A stretch of 64,000 nt of DNA, from NCBI RefSeq assembly GCF_019578655.1, contig NC_063260.1, positions 14,200,001 to 14,264,000 of the forward strand. The letters run 5' to 3'. Every line of letters begins with the position of its first letter. Position 1 is the stretch's first letter. The position numbers were made by a program, and so were the translations under genes. Below, piece after piece: positions 47,083 to 60,443 of this stretch. Below the pieces are notes generated by a model. It did not search any database, had not been told where the DNA came from, and worked only from the letters and a program-made list of their open reading frames with translations. This DNA comes from Ricinus communis (taxonomy: Eukaryota > Streptophyta > Magnoliopsida > Malpighiales > Euphorbiaceae).

Positions 47083-48453
47083 ATGGCTTGTAAAGTTCAA
47101 TTCTTTCTTCACTTCTACTTCTTGTTTATCACCATTATCAATCAGACTTTCTGTCAAGAAGCAAACCCAGAACCAAAAACACTAACAGACTGCACTAACC
47201 GTTGGATCCATATCAGAAAATTGCCACCTCGTTTCAATCTTGATCTTCTTTCTAACTGCTCAGAATACCCACTTTTCGACAATTTCTGTCCTTTTCTGGC
47301 CAATCATGGTTTAGGACCCAAAACACATAATCGTTCACAATCCTGGTACCGTTCAGATCCTTTGTTGTTAGAAGTCACTTTCCATAGAAGAATGCTTGAA
47401 TACCCATGTTTAACATCTGATCCTAATCTCGCTAATGCTATCTACTTGCCTTACTATGCAGCAATTGATTCTTTAAGGTATCTTTATGGTCCTGAAGTGA
47501 ATAATAGCATGGATCATGGGTTAGAATTGTTTGATTTTCTTCAAGAAAATGATTTAAAGATATGGGAAAAATATAATGGGATGGATCATTTTCTTGTCAT
47601 GGCTAGACCTGCTTGGGATTTTTCACAGCCTTTAGATGCTAATCCTCCTGTATGGGGTACTTCATTTCTTGAATTGCCCGAGTTTTTTAATGTTACTGCT
47701 TTGGTTATTGAGAGTAGAGCTCGGCCTTGGCAAGAACAGGCTGTGCCTTATTTAACTTCTTTTCATCCTCCAACTTTAGCTTTGTTGGAATCTTGGATTA
47801 AAAGAGTAAAGGGTTCAAGAAGAACAACATTAATGCTTTTTGCAGGCGGCGGAGGTGTTGGTGCTACCCCAAATATCAGGAGGAGCATTAGGAATGAGTG
47901 CGAAAATAGTAGTGATAGTAATACCAGCGGTAGTTTTTTAGGTAGCTTTGGATATAGCTACCTTCATTACACTAAAGTATGTGATTTAGTAGATTGTTCT
48001 AATGGGATCTGTGAGCATGACCCAATAAGGTATATGAGGCCAATGTTGCAAGCAACCTTTTGTTTGCAGCCTCCTGGTGATACCCCAACTAGAAGGTCTA
48101 CTTTTGATGCGATTATTGCAGGGTGTATACCGGTTTTCTTTGAAGAACAAACTGCGAAATTGCAATATGGATGGCACTTGCCAGAGGAGATGCATGAAGA
48201 GTTTGCTGTGTTTATACCTAAAGAAGAAGTGGTGTTTAAAGGGTTGAAGATTTTGGATGTGCTTATGGGAATTCCAAGAGCTCAAGTGAGGAGAATGAGG
48301 GAGAAAGTTATAGAGTTGATGCCAAGAATTGTGTACAGGAAGCATGGAAGTTCTTTGGGTTTAAGGGCCAAAAAGGATGCTTTTGATATTGCAGTTGAAG
48401 GTGCTTTGCAGAGGATTAACTCTAGGCTTAAAGGAGGAAGCCTTTATCAGTGA
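47083..48453 (+). CDS. exostosin-family (GT47) glycosyltransferase, xyloglucan galactosyltransferase-like
   Basis: Single-exon frame of 456 residues. Residues 1-25 are hydrophobic (FFLHFYFLFITIINQTFC) and should be a Golgi signal anchor. The exostosin domain spans roughly residues 35-390, with NRSQSWYRSDPLLLEVTFHR, WDFSQPLDANPPVWG and, at residue 327, CLQPPGDTPTRRSTFDAI followed by AGCIPVFF, the GT47 signature for the nucleotide-sugar site. This layout is that of the plant MUR3/GT47A clade, which galactosylates xyloglucan side chains in the Golgi. Which sugar and linkage it makes cannot be told from the sequence. The ATG (ATCCATGG) follows a CT-rich leader; no intron is needed. Full length for the family and no defects seen. 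Confidence 0.88.
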   Translation: MACKVQFFLHFYFLFITIINQTFCQEANPEPKTLTDCTNRWIHIRKLPPRFNLDLLSNCSEYPLFDNFCPFLANHGLGPKTHNRSQSWYRSDPLLLEVTFHRRMLEYPCLTSDPNLANAIYLPYYAAIDSLRYLYGPEVNNSMDHGLELFDFLQENDLKIWEKYNGMDHFLVMARPAWDFSQPLDANPPVWGTSFLELPEFFNVTALVIESRARPWQEQAVPYLTSFHPPTLALLESWIKRVKGSRRTTLMLFAGGGGVGATPNIRRSIRNECENSSDSNTSGSFLGSFGYSYLHYTKVCDLVDCSNGICEHDPIRYMRPMLQATFCLQPPGDTPTRRSTFDAIIAGCIPVFFEEQTAKLQYGWHLPEEMHEEFAVFIPKEEVVFKGLKILDVLMGIPRAQVRRMREKVIELMPRIVYRKHGSSLGLRAKKDAFDIAVEGALQRINSRLKGGSLYQ

Positions 48454-48941
48454 CTACTAAAGGATTCCAATTATTTTCCTGGCTGTTGTAATTATTGGTA
48501 TTTATTATTATTCTTGATTCTGCAAAAATGCAGAAAAGAACAGACAGATAAGTCTTGTTTATATCAGCAACAAGTTGCATTTAGTTTTGGATGAAAATGA
48601 GATTCTACATTTTGTTCTTCATATCAATCGCTTTGACATCTAGAGGTCTCTCTTTTTAAGTATAGAGATATTTCGATACAAAATGAAATGAAGATGCATC
48701 AAAATACATATAAGATTTTCGAGATTCAAAGTATAAAAGAATGAAAATTTATTAGAGGTGCAAAAATTTAAGGTGATAACAAGAGGCAAACAAACAAAAG
48801 GTAGCCTTTGGAGATTTTGCATTTGCAGCATCTCCTTAAATATCTGCAGTACATATAGAAAGGGGGCACGAAGTGTATAACTGCACGTAGAAAGGATCCG
48901 CTTTTCTCTATTATACTGCTCTTTGGAGGAAAGGAAAAATT
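48454..48941. other. convergent 3' UTRs
   Basis: Between the stop codons of the exostosin gene (plus) and KAS III (minus), 488 bases. No coding sequence; both 3' UTRs and poly(A) sites should lie here. Confidence 0.6.
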
Positions 48942-51900
48942 TCAGCCCCATCTAAGTACTGCAGAACCCCAGGTTAGGCCAGCACCAAAACCAGCAGCAG
49001 CAATGGTGTGGCCTGGCTTCACTTTCCCGCTTCGAACAGCTTCATCCAATGCCAGTGGAATAGAAGCAGCGCTCGTGTTACCATAATTTGCTAAATTTGA
49101 TAGAACCCTTTCTGGGGGAACTTCTAAACGTGTGGCAACTGCATCAAGGATCCTCTGGTTTGCCTGCAAATTTTCATCTCTGTTTAGCCCTCAATCACCA
49201 TAAGTATATGCATAAAGTGTCTGGCATATTACATATGCGAAATTGCGGAATGCTCAATGAAACCCTCAACAGAAGTTTTTGCCTGTATCAAATATAGGTA
49301 TTCTGCAACTGTTCTTACCTGGTGAAGCAGTAACCAATCAATACTAGACCCAGTCAGACCAGCCTTGCTAAGAGCAGACTCTATAGACTGTGGTACGCAT
49401 CGCACAGCAAAGCGGAAAACTTCCTTTCCATTCATCTGAATACAAGAATATGATGCGTGCCTGGGAGGGAAGTCTGAGACTGAACCATTAGAACCTACTG
49501 TGTGATCCACTTCATTTTCTTTGATACCGGCGTTCAAATGTCTGCATGACAGATATGCGATCCATCACATCCCTAGCAGAAAAATGAAGAATCTATATTG
49601 ATTGGGGACATGAGGAGCACATACCTTCGGCCATCACCATCACTATGCAAGTCAAAGCTGAATAAGCCATCATCCTCAGTGTCACATGCCTGGGGAATCA
49701 CAGAGCTCTCAGATTGAGCGGCTATAAATTGTTTGCCTTCCAATAAAAGCATAAACAAAACAAAAGCAAAAACAAAAGGGGAAGGGAAGTTGAGCTATTC
49801 GGAAGAAGAATTAACTTAGCAGATAGCTTTAACCAAATAACAGCATAAAATTATAGATGAAATAAAATCGGATTTTCCCCATCTGTGAGCCATTTAAGTT
49901 TGATTAGTGAGGAAATACATTTAATTCAGATATAGACTCTCATGAAGAGGTCCATGGATAGAAGTAATTGCTGGTTCTCTATGACACATATCTTTGATAC
50001 AGGGAATCATCTCTACAGGATATGAATGATTCTTTTTTCTCTCTTAGCAAAGCTCTCACTCGAGAGAGCAGAACGGCCTGCTATATCAGCCTAATGTTTT
50101 GGTCCCAATAGAGAAGGTATGAAAATTACTATTGAAGGAACCGTCATATATGATCTACACAAATTGATATATGCATAATTGTGACCATTGCAATGAGTAT
50201 CAATCAAAATGAAGAGGCTCTCAATGTATATTAAAGTTTACTTCTCAAGTCAAGAGAGATGCATAATCACCTCAATGCAAACCAGATGAGACCATCTACA
50301 TGAATCCTTTTCTATTCACTTGAGATATAGCATTGAGACAACAAATTTCCCCCAATGTTATCAAGAAATTAGATCCCAAAAATACCCTGAGGCATATCCA
50401 AGCTACTTTAATTACTCGACAGATCTAATAGGATTTCTTAGCAAACAAGAAGGCCATACCTGTACCAGCACAGCACCTGCAGCATCTCCGAAGAGAATAC
50501 AAGTCCCTCTATCCGTCCAGTCAACATGTCGAGAAAGAGCATCAGCACCAATAACCAACACATTTTGAAACCCACCTCCTGTAAGATAGAAGATCTAAAT
50601 CTGTTTAGGCATGGCAGCCATATCAAGATTCATCATAGCAAAGTAAATAAGTTCCTTACCCCTAATGTGACAAGCAGCTGAGACTAGACCCAGCATAAAT
50701 CCACTACATGCAGCTGTGATGTCATAAGCCAAAGGATTCTTTTTGCAGCCAAGTCCCTTTTGGATCTGAAATTTAAAGAAAATAATAATAGTAATCATTA
50801 CAACTAAAATTTAATATTAGGTAGATTCATAGCAGTACTAGTGCCAATAGCTTTCAGTCTGTTACCCAACAATCATAACCTTAAAACCATTTGTAACTTG
50901 ATTATGGGTTTTACTGTTTCTAAGACCAAAAAAAATGAAGGATCATTTTGAAGAAGCAGAAAGAGGGTAGAAGAGTGGAAGGTTGAACAGCATGTTTCTG
51001 TGTTACACTATGCTTGGTTTTGAGACCAGACAAGTCTGACATTTTATTATTCCTCCCATGTTATAGAGAAAAGGGAACATTTAATGTTAGAAAAACATAA
51101 TTGCTCTTACATTTTAGAATTTCACCTTTCATGGAAATTATCAATATTTTCGATGCAGGGCGTAACAGTGGAATCTTAAAACATTTTCTCTTTCCTCTCT
51201 CTTTGCTTTCTTTCCTACCAAAACTATGGATAAAAGACCATTTTCTTTCTGTCCTCCACCACCCCCACCCCCCCAAAATTTTTTTCTATCCTTTCACTTT
51301 GCTATCCCTTTACTTTTTCCATCTGTGTTATTAAAGAAAATGGTATTATTGATAGCAAGTCTTCAAGAACTTGAAGGAAGCAATTTATGATACAGCTATT
51401 ACTCGAGCACTACTCTGTATGTCTCTTTCGTCAAACTTAGGGACATTTACATCATATAACACCATACCTGAGGGGCACTACCAAAAAGATCCTCAGGTGT
51501 GGATGTGCACATCAAGACTAGGTCCACATCATCAGGATCAACCTCTGCCATTTGAAGAGCTTTCCTTGCTGCCTCTGTGGCTAGAGAAATCAAGCTTTCT
51601 TTGCCTGTAAAGTGACGAATGAAATCAGATTAATAACTGCTTCCAGAGTATGGGATCCCTTAAACATAATAATTGCAGCTTCAGCTGTGTAAACGACAAA
51701 AAGACCAATAACATTCATGGAACACAGATCACTCATGGGGCACTGACATAATACAACATCTATGTTTTGCGGGTCAGCAACCATTAGATAGATCCCTCTG
51801 GTCTCTGGAGACAGTTCACCATAAATTAAACATATGAGATGCGCAAATGAACTATTCAAGATATATCATCAAGCAGGAAACAGGAAGTGATCATGACATA

Positions 51901-54246
51901 CTCATACTTAACAATGACAAGTACGCTGACTGGAATGAAAAACCTCCACCAAAGGAAAACTCTATTTTCTATGCAAGTGTTACACAAAAAACCGCATGAT
52001 TTTTTTTTTTTTATAATTTGGCTTATTCAAAAGTAATTTAGCTAGTTTCAAATTCTGAGTGATTGGTCAAATGCCCACTTTTCTCTCATCCAACTGCCTC
52101 TTGCAAATACTTTGTAGATTTGTTTGTGCTGTATAACACTACTCACCATCAAATTCATAATCAAGCTGAATTTGTTTCACCAAGATGAAATGAAGTAATG
52201 ACTGACCTGTGAGAACCCGTCGATTGCGAATTCCTGTTCGAACAGATATCCATTCATCACTTGTATCAACCATTTTTGCAAGATCATCATTTGAAATTTG
52301 GAGAGTGGGTGCTGCTGAGCCACTTCCCACTAACTTGCAGCCTTTACTAATGATCCTGATACAAAATGGTAAGTAAAATTTACAGTGGTAAAAGAGAATT
52401 AAACCACATAAGATTATCTTATGTGAGAAATCTAACCCACAGGTGCCTCTTGCACAGGCATGATAGAAGTATAGAATATACATACGAATGGTAAAAACCA
52501 GCAAAGTTCAATTTTGTAGCACAAAGACAATTAAAGGCCCAACATGATAAATCTTTAATAAAATTACACCTAGCAGTATTTATGCTAAATAAGTTTGGAG
52601 AATCTAGGACGTTTTATATCACTTAGGAAAAGAGCTCTCCAAATGTCAAAGTGATCAAGAAAATGCCATTGATGCTTGGCAGGAGTAAACTAAAAGCTAT
52701 AGGAAGTAAAAGAAGGTCAAGGTTACTACTTGTTTCAGCTTCAAAATAAACAAGAATTCAGACACAAAATGCACAGGACTCAATTACATTTTACGAGTAA
52801 AATTTAGTTCTCCAAGATACCATTATTGGAATTATAATCACCCACTAGCTACACCTAATATGCATCCAGACTTGTCAAATAACGATTCCATATGCATAAA
52901 CAATTGTCAACTTTCTCAGCCCACCATACCATTGCTTTATAATTTATACCTGAGATTAGCAAACAATGTGCAGCACAAATGAAACATAACAAGTTCAACT
53001 TGATTATAATTAAATTTCCATGGCTACATATAAATCTCAAAAGCATTTTTCTAAATTGTTCGTACATATGATCTAAAATCAATTAGGCCCTTAACACTTT
53101 TTCAACAGTATGTATCACTTGGGTCCACTAGTCGATAATATCTTAAGTTGGCACATTCAATATTCCACCCTTCCCAGGCTATCTTTGGCCAAGTATGCAT
53201 GGCATGACTAAAACTCAGCATGGAGTGAGAAAGAGTTCATTGACCTGATTTCCTTCAGGCCAAAATGTGTGGATATGTTTGACACGGTAAGTTTAACCCA
53301 TACATTGATCTGAAAGTAACCATATATTGTCCATCTTGACTCGATTCAGTATTCATAACAAATACAGCATCCAGCACATGGCTATCAAAAAAATGCTAGA
53401 AACCTTCTAGTGTACTTCCCAATCTATTATAAATACAATTTCAAGAACCAGCAACATTAAGAATATTAAAGGAACACAAGCAGCATTTGTACTTCTCTTG
53501 TGTCAACATTCTTTTCAAAACTCAGCAATAACCTGCATGAAGCTGACTTGATAAACTCACACATGCGCTATCAAGGAACAATTCTACTGCATAAATAGAA
53601 GCTTATTCAATAACCAAACCTATTGAAAGCGGAATTCATTACCAAGAAACACCTTTCCAGCTATTGTACTACCATCAGATTACCACTTCTAGAAACAACA
53701 ACATTTAAAGCAGATTTTACCACTTCTATAAACAATAACATCTAAAGCAGAATTCACTAACATGCCCAGGACTAACACCCTTTTAAAAAGTTAAATCAAC
53801 TCTAATTGATCTTTTCTATATAAACAATGTTTGGCATCAGATTCTTCTGAAAAGAAAGATGCTACCATAAACCAACTCAGCCTCTTAAACTAGTAATGAA
53901 GAAGTCAATATACTCAGGATATGGCTTCTGGAACTGAGCCTCCAGTATTAATTGATAAGCCTCAAAGCCTATACATAGTTCACTCAGTTCTAACTTTTCG
54001 AGATTGTAGACCCATTATCAAATTCATTATAAACAAGAACTCATACAATCAGTTAAACAGTCACCTGGGTATTCGAGATTGAGAAGTTGAAAGCTTCTCA
54101 GAGCCTTCGATGGAGCTAGAGCAAAATACCCTCTTTGATATTCCTTCAGAGAAGGAAAACGCAGATCCAGTAGTCCCTATTAAAGGCTTAATCCTCCTAC
54201 TTACACTTGGAACTGAAGGACTAAAGAAACCAGATGCATTTGCCAT
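48942..54246 (-). CDS. KASIII: 3-oxoacyl-[ACP] synthase III, plastidial, eight exons
   Basis: Condenses acetyl-CoA with malonyl-ACP to start plastid fatty acid synthesis. Exons, 5' to 3': 54246-54065, 52355-52207, 51604-51468, 50765-50660, 50578-50460, 49689-49625, 49541-49319, 49163-48942. All borders are GT..AG and lengths total 1203 bases, 400 residues. The first 60 or so residues (Ser, Arg rich, [18 protein letters not shown]) fit a plastid transit peptide. The catalytic triad is present: Cys176 in ITAACSGF, His326 in WLLLHQANQ, Asn356 in [10 protein letters not shown], with spacing close to the bacterial Fab[16 protein letters not shown] is the C-terminal glycine-rich end. Intron 1 is 1.7 kb. 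No defects seen. Confidence 0.95.
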
Positions 54247-56711
54247 CTATTCTTATGAACACTCTATATAAGAAATTGAAATGTGAATAGTAGTTTTGTA
54301 TAAAGAGGAAAAGAAAAAGAAAAAATAAAGGATCTTTATTATTGTTTTAGCTTATATATGAAAGAACAAGAATTGAAAGACAAGTGTATATAGACCCAGA
54401 GCCCATGAAATTAAAAAGAAACAGTTCAAAGAAAAGAAAAAGATATAGATTGACAGAAGAAACCGCGGACACCCAGACACAGAAACATTCAAGATTTGTT
54501 TTTCTTTTTTTTTTTTCTTTCTGGGGATGTACCAAGAATTAAAGAAAGAAATGGGCGATTATACCAATTCAATCTTAAGGAAAACCCAATGCTCTCTTAA
54601 ACTCTTTTCTCTCTTTCTATCTCTCTGTAAGCCCAGTCATATGCAAATGCCTTGCCAAGTTCCAAGATTTAATTTTGTTGATACAATCTAAGTGGGTTTT
54701 AGATACAAACTATATGCACTTGACACATAAGTAATAGTTGGTTGAAATCCATTGACCATTGTGTCACATGGGTAACTTTTACTGGTGAAATGGGTTAGAG
54801 TTTGTGTAGGTTTGGATGTAGAGAATTTGAAGAAAGATCTCTGTTTTCTTCTTGTTGCATGTGCATCCAAAATAAAAACAATATAAGGGTTTCGGTTTCT
54901 TCTATATCTTAATCTTAATCTTAATAACTTTCCCAACAATGATAGATGAAAAGAAAAAAAAAGTTTGATTATATTCTAAAGCTTGTTTTATTGTCCTTTA
55001 TAGAGATTGTCCATTGCCTTTTTTGTTTCAAGTTTTGGTCTTAGTTATTCTATAAAAAAAGGTTTTAGTATTAGCCATTAAATTAAAGTTATCCATCTGA
55101 TTTTTTTTTGACATAATAAGATTACAACTTTAATGTGTGCGTGCAACAGAAACTTTGAGTTTATACATGATATAAACTAGAATTTAAATTATATTTAATG
55201 TCTAACTCAAGTGGTCAAAATATTTACTCCGTTAAATAAAGATGATTATAGATAACTATTTAGTAATATTTTATTTTATTTATTATTTTTAATGTTCTAT
55301 TAACTTAATTCATTAATGATTTTATATATAACTTTCAACTATTTATGTAAATTAAAATTATATAGGTGAATATTATAGTAGTTAAGTACCATTAATTAAA
55401 TTACTAAGATAAATAGAAGTTTGTAATAAATAAAAATGATGTATTTATTGGTTCATAATTAATTACTATATATAATTGACTAATTTAATATTTAATTATA
55501 TTAATAAATTATCAAGATTAAAATTATATCAATTATTATAAATTTAAAAGATATAATACAGTTATAGTATATTAGAATAAGTCTAAATGAATATTTTTTA
55601 TAAATTTTTATACAATTATTTTGTATATATAATATGAATGTGATTAACTTAAATAAAAATTTAGTTAAAATTATAATTTCAATAATCTATAAAATTACGC
55701 AAAAAAAATAATCTACAAAATTATTTATAATTAAATAAAATTCTATCCAATTTGATAAAAATTTTAAATTAGATTCTAACTCTAAAATGGTTTTTCAAAT
55801 CTTTTAATTGTTTGATTAACTACCCTTTAGATCTAAACGAGTAGATATCTTGTTGAAAAATTTACTTTTGTCATTTGTGATCTAAACTTAAAAAGATCAT
55901 GAAAAGGTTTGTTTTGAAAAATAAAAACATCATCCAAAAGTTTTCATTAATTCAAGACTAAATTTACTTTTTTAAAAAATTAATATTTTACATTTATATT
56001 CTTTTAAATTTTAATTTCAAGCTGAGAATTATGATAGTTAGGCTTTTAAAATGGTAAAATGGTATTGCCTAATGATTAGAATACTATTTTTTAAAAGATT
56101 TCATACTTAAGAAAATTTAAAAAACAAAAATAAAAAATAGTGCACATAAGTGATATGTAGAATTCGTAGTTGAATTTCATACATAAACCAAACGCAAAAT
56201 TCAAATCATTTGGAATGAATTTGTATATATATTAAGTAACACAGTATTATATACATATATAAATGAAATAAACAGTGAAAATAGATATTCGAACCAAATA
56301 CAAAATTAGCATTTGTATTGTATATACAGAGGATTGAGAATTATAGTGGAAAGAATTGATTGGAAGTAAAAGAAGTTAGCTGCCATAGTAGATTGTTAGG
56401 CTAGAAATTACAAGAAATGGAAGTGGGAAAAAGAGTCCCTTTCTTTTTGTGTTGTGTGTTCCTTTCATTTATATTTTCAGAAAAAGGAAGTGGAAGAAAA
56501 GACTTTACTACAATTCAATGAGTCATTGTTGGGGGCACATCAGCAACTAATTCGGTGTTTTTATTGTTCAATATTTGACTTTAGGGACAAACTCACTTAC
56601 TGTTTAAGTTTCTTTTTTCTTTTTTCTTTTCTCAATTAATGTTAATTAAAGAGTATTACAAGTTAGGTGAGACTATATGACTTTATTTTTTGCAGAACTC
56701 AAACATCTGAG
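54247..56711. other. intergenic, KAS III promoter side and AT-rich DNA
   Basis: 54247-54620 is the 5' side of KAS III, with CT-rich runs on the minus strand likely belonging to its leader. From 54950 to 56690 the sequence is AT-rich; no gene or transposon was recognised. Confidence 0.55.
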
Positions 56712-56782
56712 GCACCAGTGGTCTAGTGGTAGAATAGTACCCTGCCACGGTACAGACCCGGGTTCGATTCCCGGCTGGTGCA
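56712..56782 (+). tRNA. trnG-GCC (nuclear): tRNA-Gly, anticodon GCC
   Basis: 71 bases that fold as a full cloverleaf: acceptor GCACCAG paired with CTGGTGC, D-loop TGGTCTAGTGGTAGAA, anticodon GCC at 56744-56746, T-loop GGTTCGATTCC. No intron, and the CCA is not encoded, as expected in the nucleus. CAAAC at 56700-56704 is the CAA-type upstream start motif of plant tRNA genes. This sequence matches the common plant tRNA-Gly(GCC) type, so it is probably functional. Confidence 0.97.
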
Positions 56783-56800
56783 AGCATCTGTTGACTCCTC

Positions 56801-56807
56801 TTTTTTT
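56801..56807 (+). terminator. RNA polymerase III terminator of tRNA-Gly
   Basis: A run of seven T 18 bases after the tRNA, with a second longer T-run shortly after. Confidence 0.8.
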
Positions 56808-57084
56808 AAAATTTTTTTTTTGGCTGCGTCCTTAATGCGTTTCATTTAACCGTAAGTACTTGGCCTTAAACAAAGAATTAAGAAAAAGCAAACCATGTCT
56901 CGCGGACAAGCAATCACTATGCAGCACAAGAAGACAAATTAAGTACAATAATCTTCAAGTCTTTAACATGATTATTCAGCAACTAAAGATGAATTTGGAG
57001 TTTGCCACATTCAATATACGAAGTGACTCCTTTCTGCTTATTATGTAGAGAATCATTTAATCTCCTTTTCCTTAAAGATTCAGT

Positions 57085-60000
57085 TCAGGTATATTTTTTG
57101 AAGTCCTCGTAAGCTTCCAAGATTAAATGGTCATCTTCCCATTCGTCGCGGTATGTATTAGGACGGATAATCTTGTTTTCGCCGGTTAAGCGGTACATTT
57201 GTCTTCTCCATTCTTCAACGCCTGGACATTGGCACTGAGCAGCAAGCCAATTGTTGTACTCAAACTGCAAAGGTGATTGGTTGTGCCTTAGTATCTTCTT
57301 TGGGTGGCAATGCCTGCCTCCAGCATCTTTTATTGTATGAAACAAGTTCAAACTGTCTACATAAAGCAAATGCTGTATGTACAGTATTATTTACAAGGCT
57401 CCTGACAAATCTATCCAATCAACTATGACACATGAGCTAAATCTCCTAACTAACTTGAGGAATAAATAACAAACTAAATGTAAACAGGAAAGTTACAGAC
57501 CGTGAGCTAAGCTAGTGTGACTGAATCACACCATCCTTCACAATGTTCCTCCAAATAAATTTCTAATCTTTAAGGTAATTACTTTTTTTCCAAAAAACTA
57601 GAAGGTTGGATCAGAAGGCTTCACTGGAATGAAAGGGGTGCAAAGTGAATTCAGAGAAATGTACAACATTGTAGAGGAAAGGAATTAGTACTTTGTCAGC
57701 CTCCAGACTAGTTTGGAATTGGCATTGTAGAGTCGATTTAAGTTACAAAAAGAAAATGACAGCTATAACTGAAATGGGCAGGCTTCAACCAGAAGAGACA
57801 TGTCAGATGCCTGGGCAATATAATTATAGAAGTCTTAGATTAACCCTGGAGATGGCAACACAGCTTCTACATGATAGCATCACTACAGATAAACGCTGAG
57901 ATAGAGAGTTCATAAATAATATTCCAGTGAAATAAGGCCGACCTGATATTTTCTCATGTTGTGAGTATATCGCTTAGGCATATCAGAAGCTTCGAGTGTT
58001 GAGTAGAAGGCATTGACATCTTCCATCATCTCCTCTTGCGATGGAAGCAAAATCCTCCCCGACAGAACACCAGCAATCCACTTGCTCTGAAACTCGAATT
58101 GTGGGAAAGGGATGACCTACCACCAGTCATTGTAAAAGATTTACTTCCAGCAGTAAAGCCTAATAATATCCAATATAAGAATGAAGGCCTATAGCATCAA
58201 AAAGTTCAACCTTCCATGGTATCCCAACAAATGAAAGCCATGGGGCCAAGACAGGGGGAAAAACATGCTTGTACAGTGGTCCCAGACGATTGTCATCCAC
58301 AGTCACAATGCCACGAGTTTCAAGAAAAGGGAAGTGATACTTGTACCTTGAAAACAAGAAGATTTGTGTTCCAGTATTCAGTCAATTGCGTTTGCTTGAG
58401 ATTCACCTAAGTGTCATTCAATATGCATCTATATACATAGTACACCTTGTTCCTTAACCAAAGTAAATTTGTTAAAATATAAAAATACCCTGTGCAATGC
58501 AGAATTATATCTGCAAGGATAACACTGCCATCTCGAAAAACTATAGTACCATCTTCATGGGAACCTTTTATCTGCATTGTTTTGAAAACCAAAGAAGCAT
58601 TTTAGACCAAATTGTCTCCAAGCACCAAGCTCCATCCAAAAACTCTTTCAAAGCTTTTACCATAGAATGAAGCCAGATATTATCATATCCGGGCTGTCTT
58701 TTGTTAGTTTCATCAGGAACTGATCTAGATACAATGTGTACCTCCTTGGCAACTCCAGCAATCTCAACGGATAAATCAGCAGTGCTATTGGCATTGCCTA
58801 TTATAACAATAACCTGCCATGGAGTCAAATTGCTTAACGAGAAAGTACAGTTAAATTACTAAAGTAACAAAGATGCAGAGAAGATTATGCAAAATAATTA
58901 GAGGAACATGTGCAAAAGAAGTTACTAAAGCAGTGCTATGGCATGACCAGCATAAATTTAAGATAGTTCTGCTTAATTTTCCAAGCTACAGGTGTTCCTA
59001 AGCTCTATAAGTACATAAAATCATCAATTAAGGAGATAACTGAAGGGACTCCTTAACAAAGGTTTTGGTTTCAGATCCCAATTAACTAGAAGAACTTTAC
59101 CATTAGCTACTAAACCATAGTTGTAAACAGAAGTCATCATAACAATTTGGTTCATGCAAGTTGATTAGGAAATCAGAGAAAAGACAACAAACCACTCCAT
59201 TATCTAGTTACACTAAAGGTTTCAGGAATTATGACAAAGGTGAAGAAATATTCACCTTATGACAGTTGAGCATCAAATCACTTCCTATCTCTATCCATCC
59301 CCTAGTTCTACCAAAATGCCTATGCATACAGCTAGACCTCTTCTACAAGAAATTGTCACAGCATTATGTCTCAGTAAATGCTGCGTCCATAACACACAAC
59401 CCCAGTACAAATAAATAGGTGATACATTTATGAATAGTCTACTTCATCTCTACAATCTAAGCATCCAAAATTAATTGTGGACCATCCACTCTAAAATGGG
59501 CAAAGAAAGAATCCTTTTTGTGAAATATAATACAAGACTTTAAGATCTTCAACTAATATATACAACTAGTGAGAGTTCTTATGCACACATACCTGATCCC
59601 TGAAGGGCTCAGGTGTACGATAGTTGTGGCTGTGTATTTGCTTTCCAGGCCATACATTGATGCCTATACAAGAATATAAAAACAATTTTTTTATGTTTAT
59701 TTTACCCTCTGAATGAAAGCAACCACTTTTCAGCTCTATTTCAGAATTAACCTTAATTCATAAACAAGGCCAACTAGAAGAAGCAATATTAATGTTAATT
59801 TAAAAAAAAAATTACCAGGAATTTCAGCAATACGAGGTTCCGTATAATGCCCATTACAAACAACAACAGCATCATAAACCTCTTCAAGAAAACCATTATC
59901 ATCTCCATAATTATCATCACTCTCAAGTCTCTTGTTTTTATTTTTGGACTTCACTTTCCATTTCCCATTATCGTCAACCATCTCCATATTAACCACTTCA

Positions 60001-60443
60001 CAATTAAACCTCACCATTTCTTCAATTTTAAACTCTTTAGCAAACTCTTGCAAATACAATAACACTTCTCTATGACTCGGAAACCTTCTCGGGTCTCTCC
60101 CATCACTCTGTCGGCTTAGAAACGGGAAATCCATGAAGCCCATTAACTCTCTCGGCAGGTTGGTGCGCAGGGATTCGTAGATGCTGCTGTGGATAATGGC
60201 TCGGCTCGGGTTAATCCCGAGGAGGTCGGATTCTATCCGGGGAGTGTAGACCCAGGTGCCACCGATTTGGTCATCTTTCTCAAAGACTACTGCTATGTGG
60301 CCTTCCTTGCGAAGCTCACGCGCGGCCACAAGACCGGCGGCGCCTGCTCCGATCACTGCAACTCGGCGACAGATGAGAGATGGTTGTGGCATATTTTGTG
60401 GCCAGTTGAGGTGGATAACAGAGGATTGTATACTGACTGTCAT
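57085..60443 (-). CDS. flavin-containing monooxygenase, GS-OX-like, seven exons
   Basis: FAD- and NADPH-dependent S/N-oxygenase of the plant FMO GS-OX-like group; substrate unknown. Exons, 5' to 3': 60443-59816, 59663-59593, 58813-58661, 58571-58489, 58346-58211, 58116-57943, 57264-57085, all GT..AG, 1425 bases, 474 residues. The FAD motif GAGAAG is at 32-37, the FMO signature W-P-G-K-Q-I-H-S-H-N-Y at 214-224 (W in place of the usual first F), and the NADPH site begins IIGNANS near 237. The first ATG adds 17 residues to an internal Met (MPQPSLICRR, 60392) that lines up with the start of the tandem copy, so the shorter form of 457 residues may be the true start. Donor of exon 5 is GTTGAA, weaker than in its paralogue. 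Glucosinolate oxidation is unlikely outside Brassicales. Confidence 0.9.
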
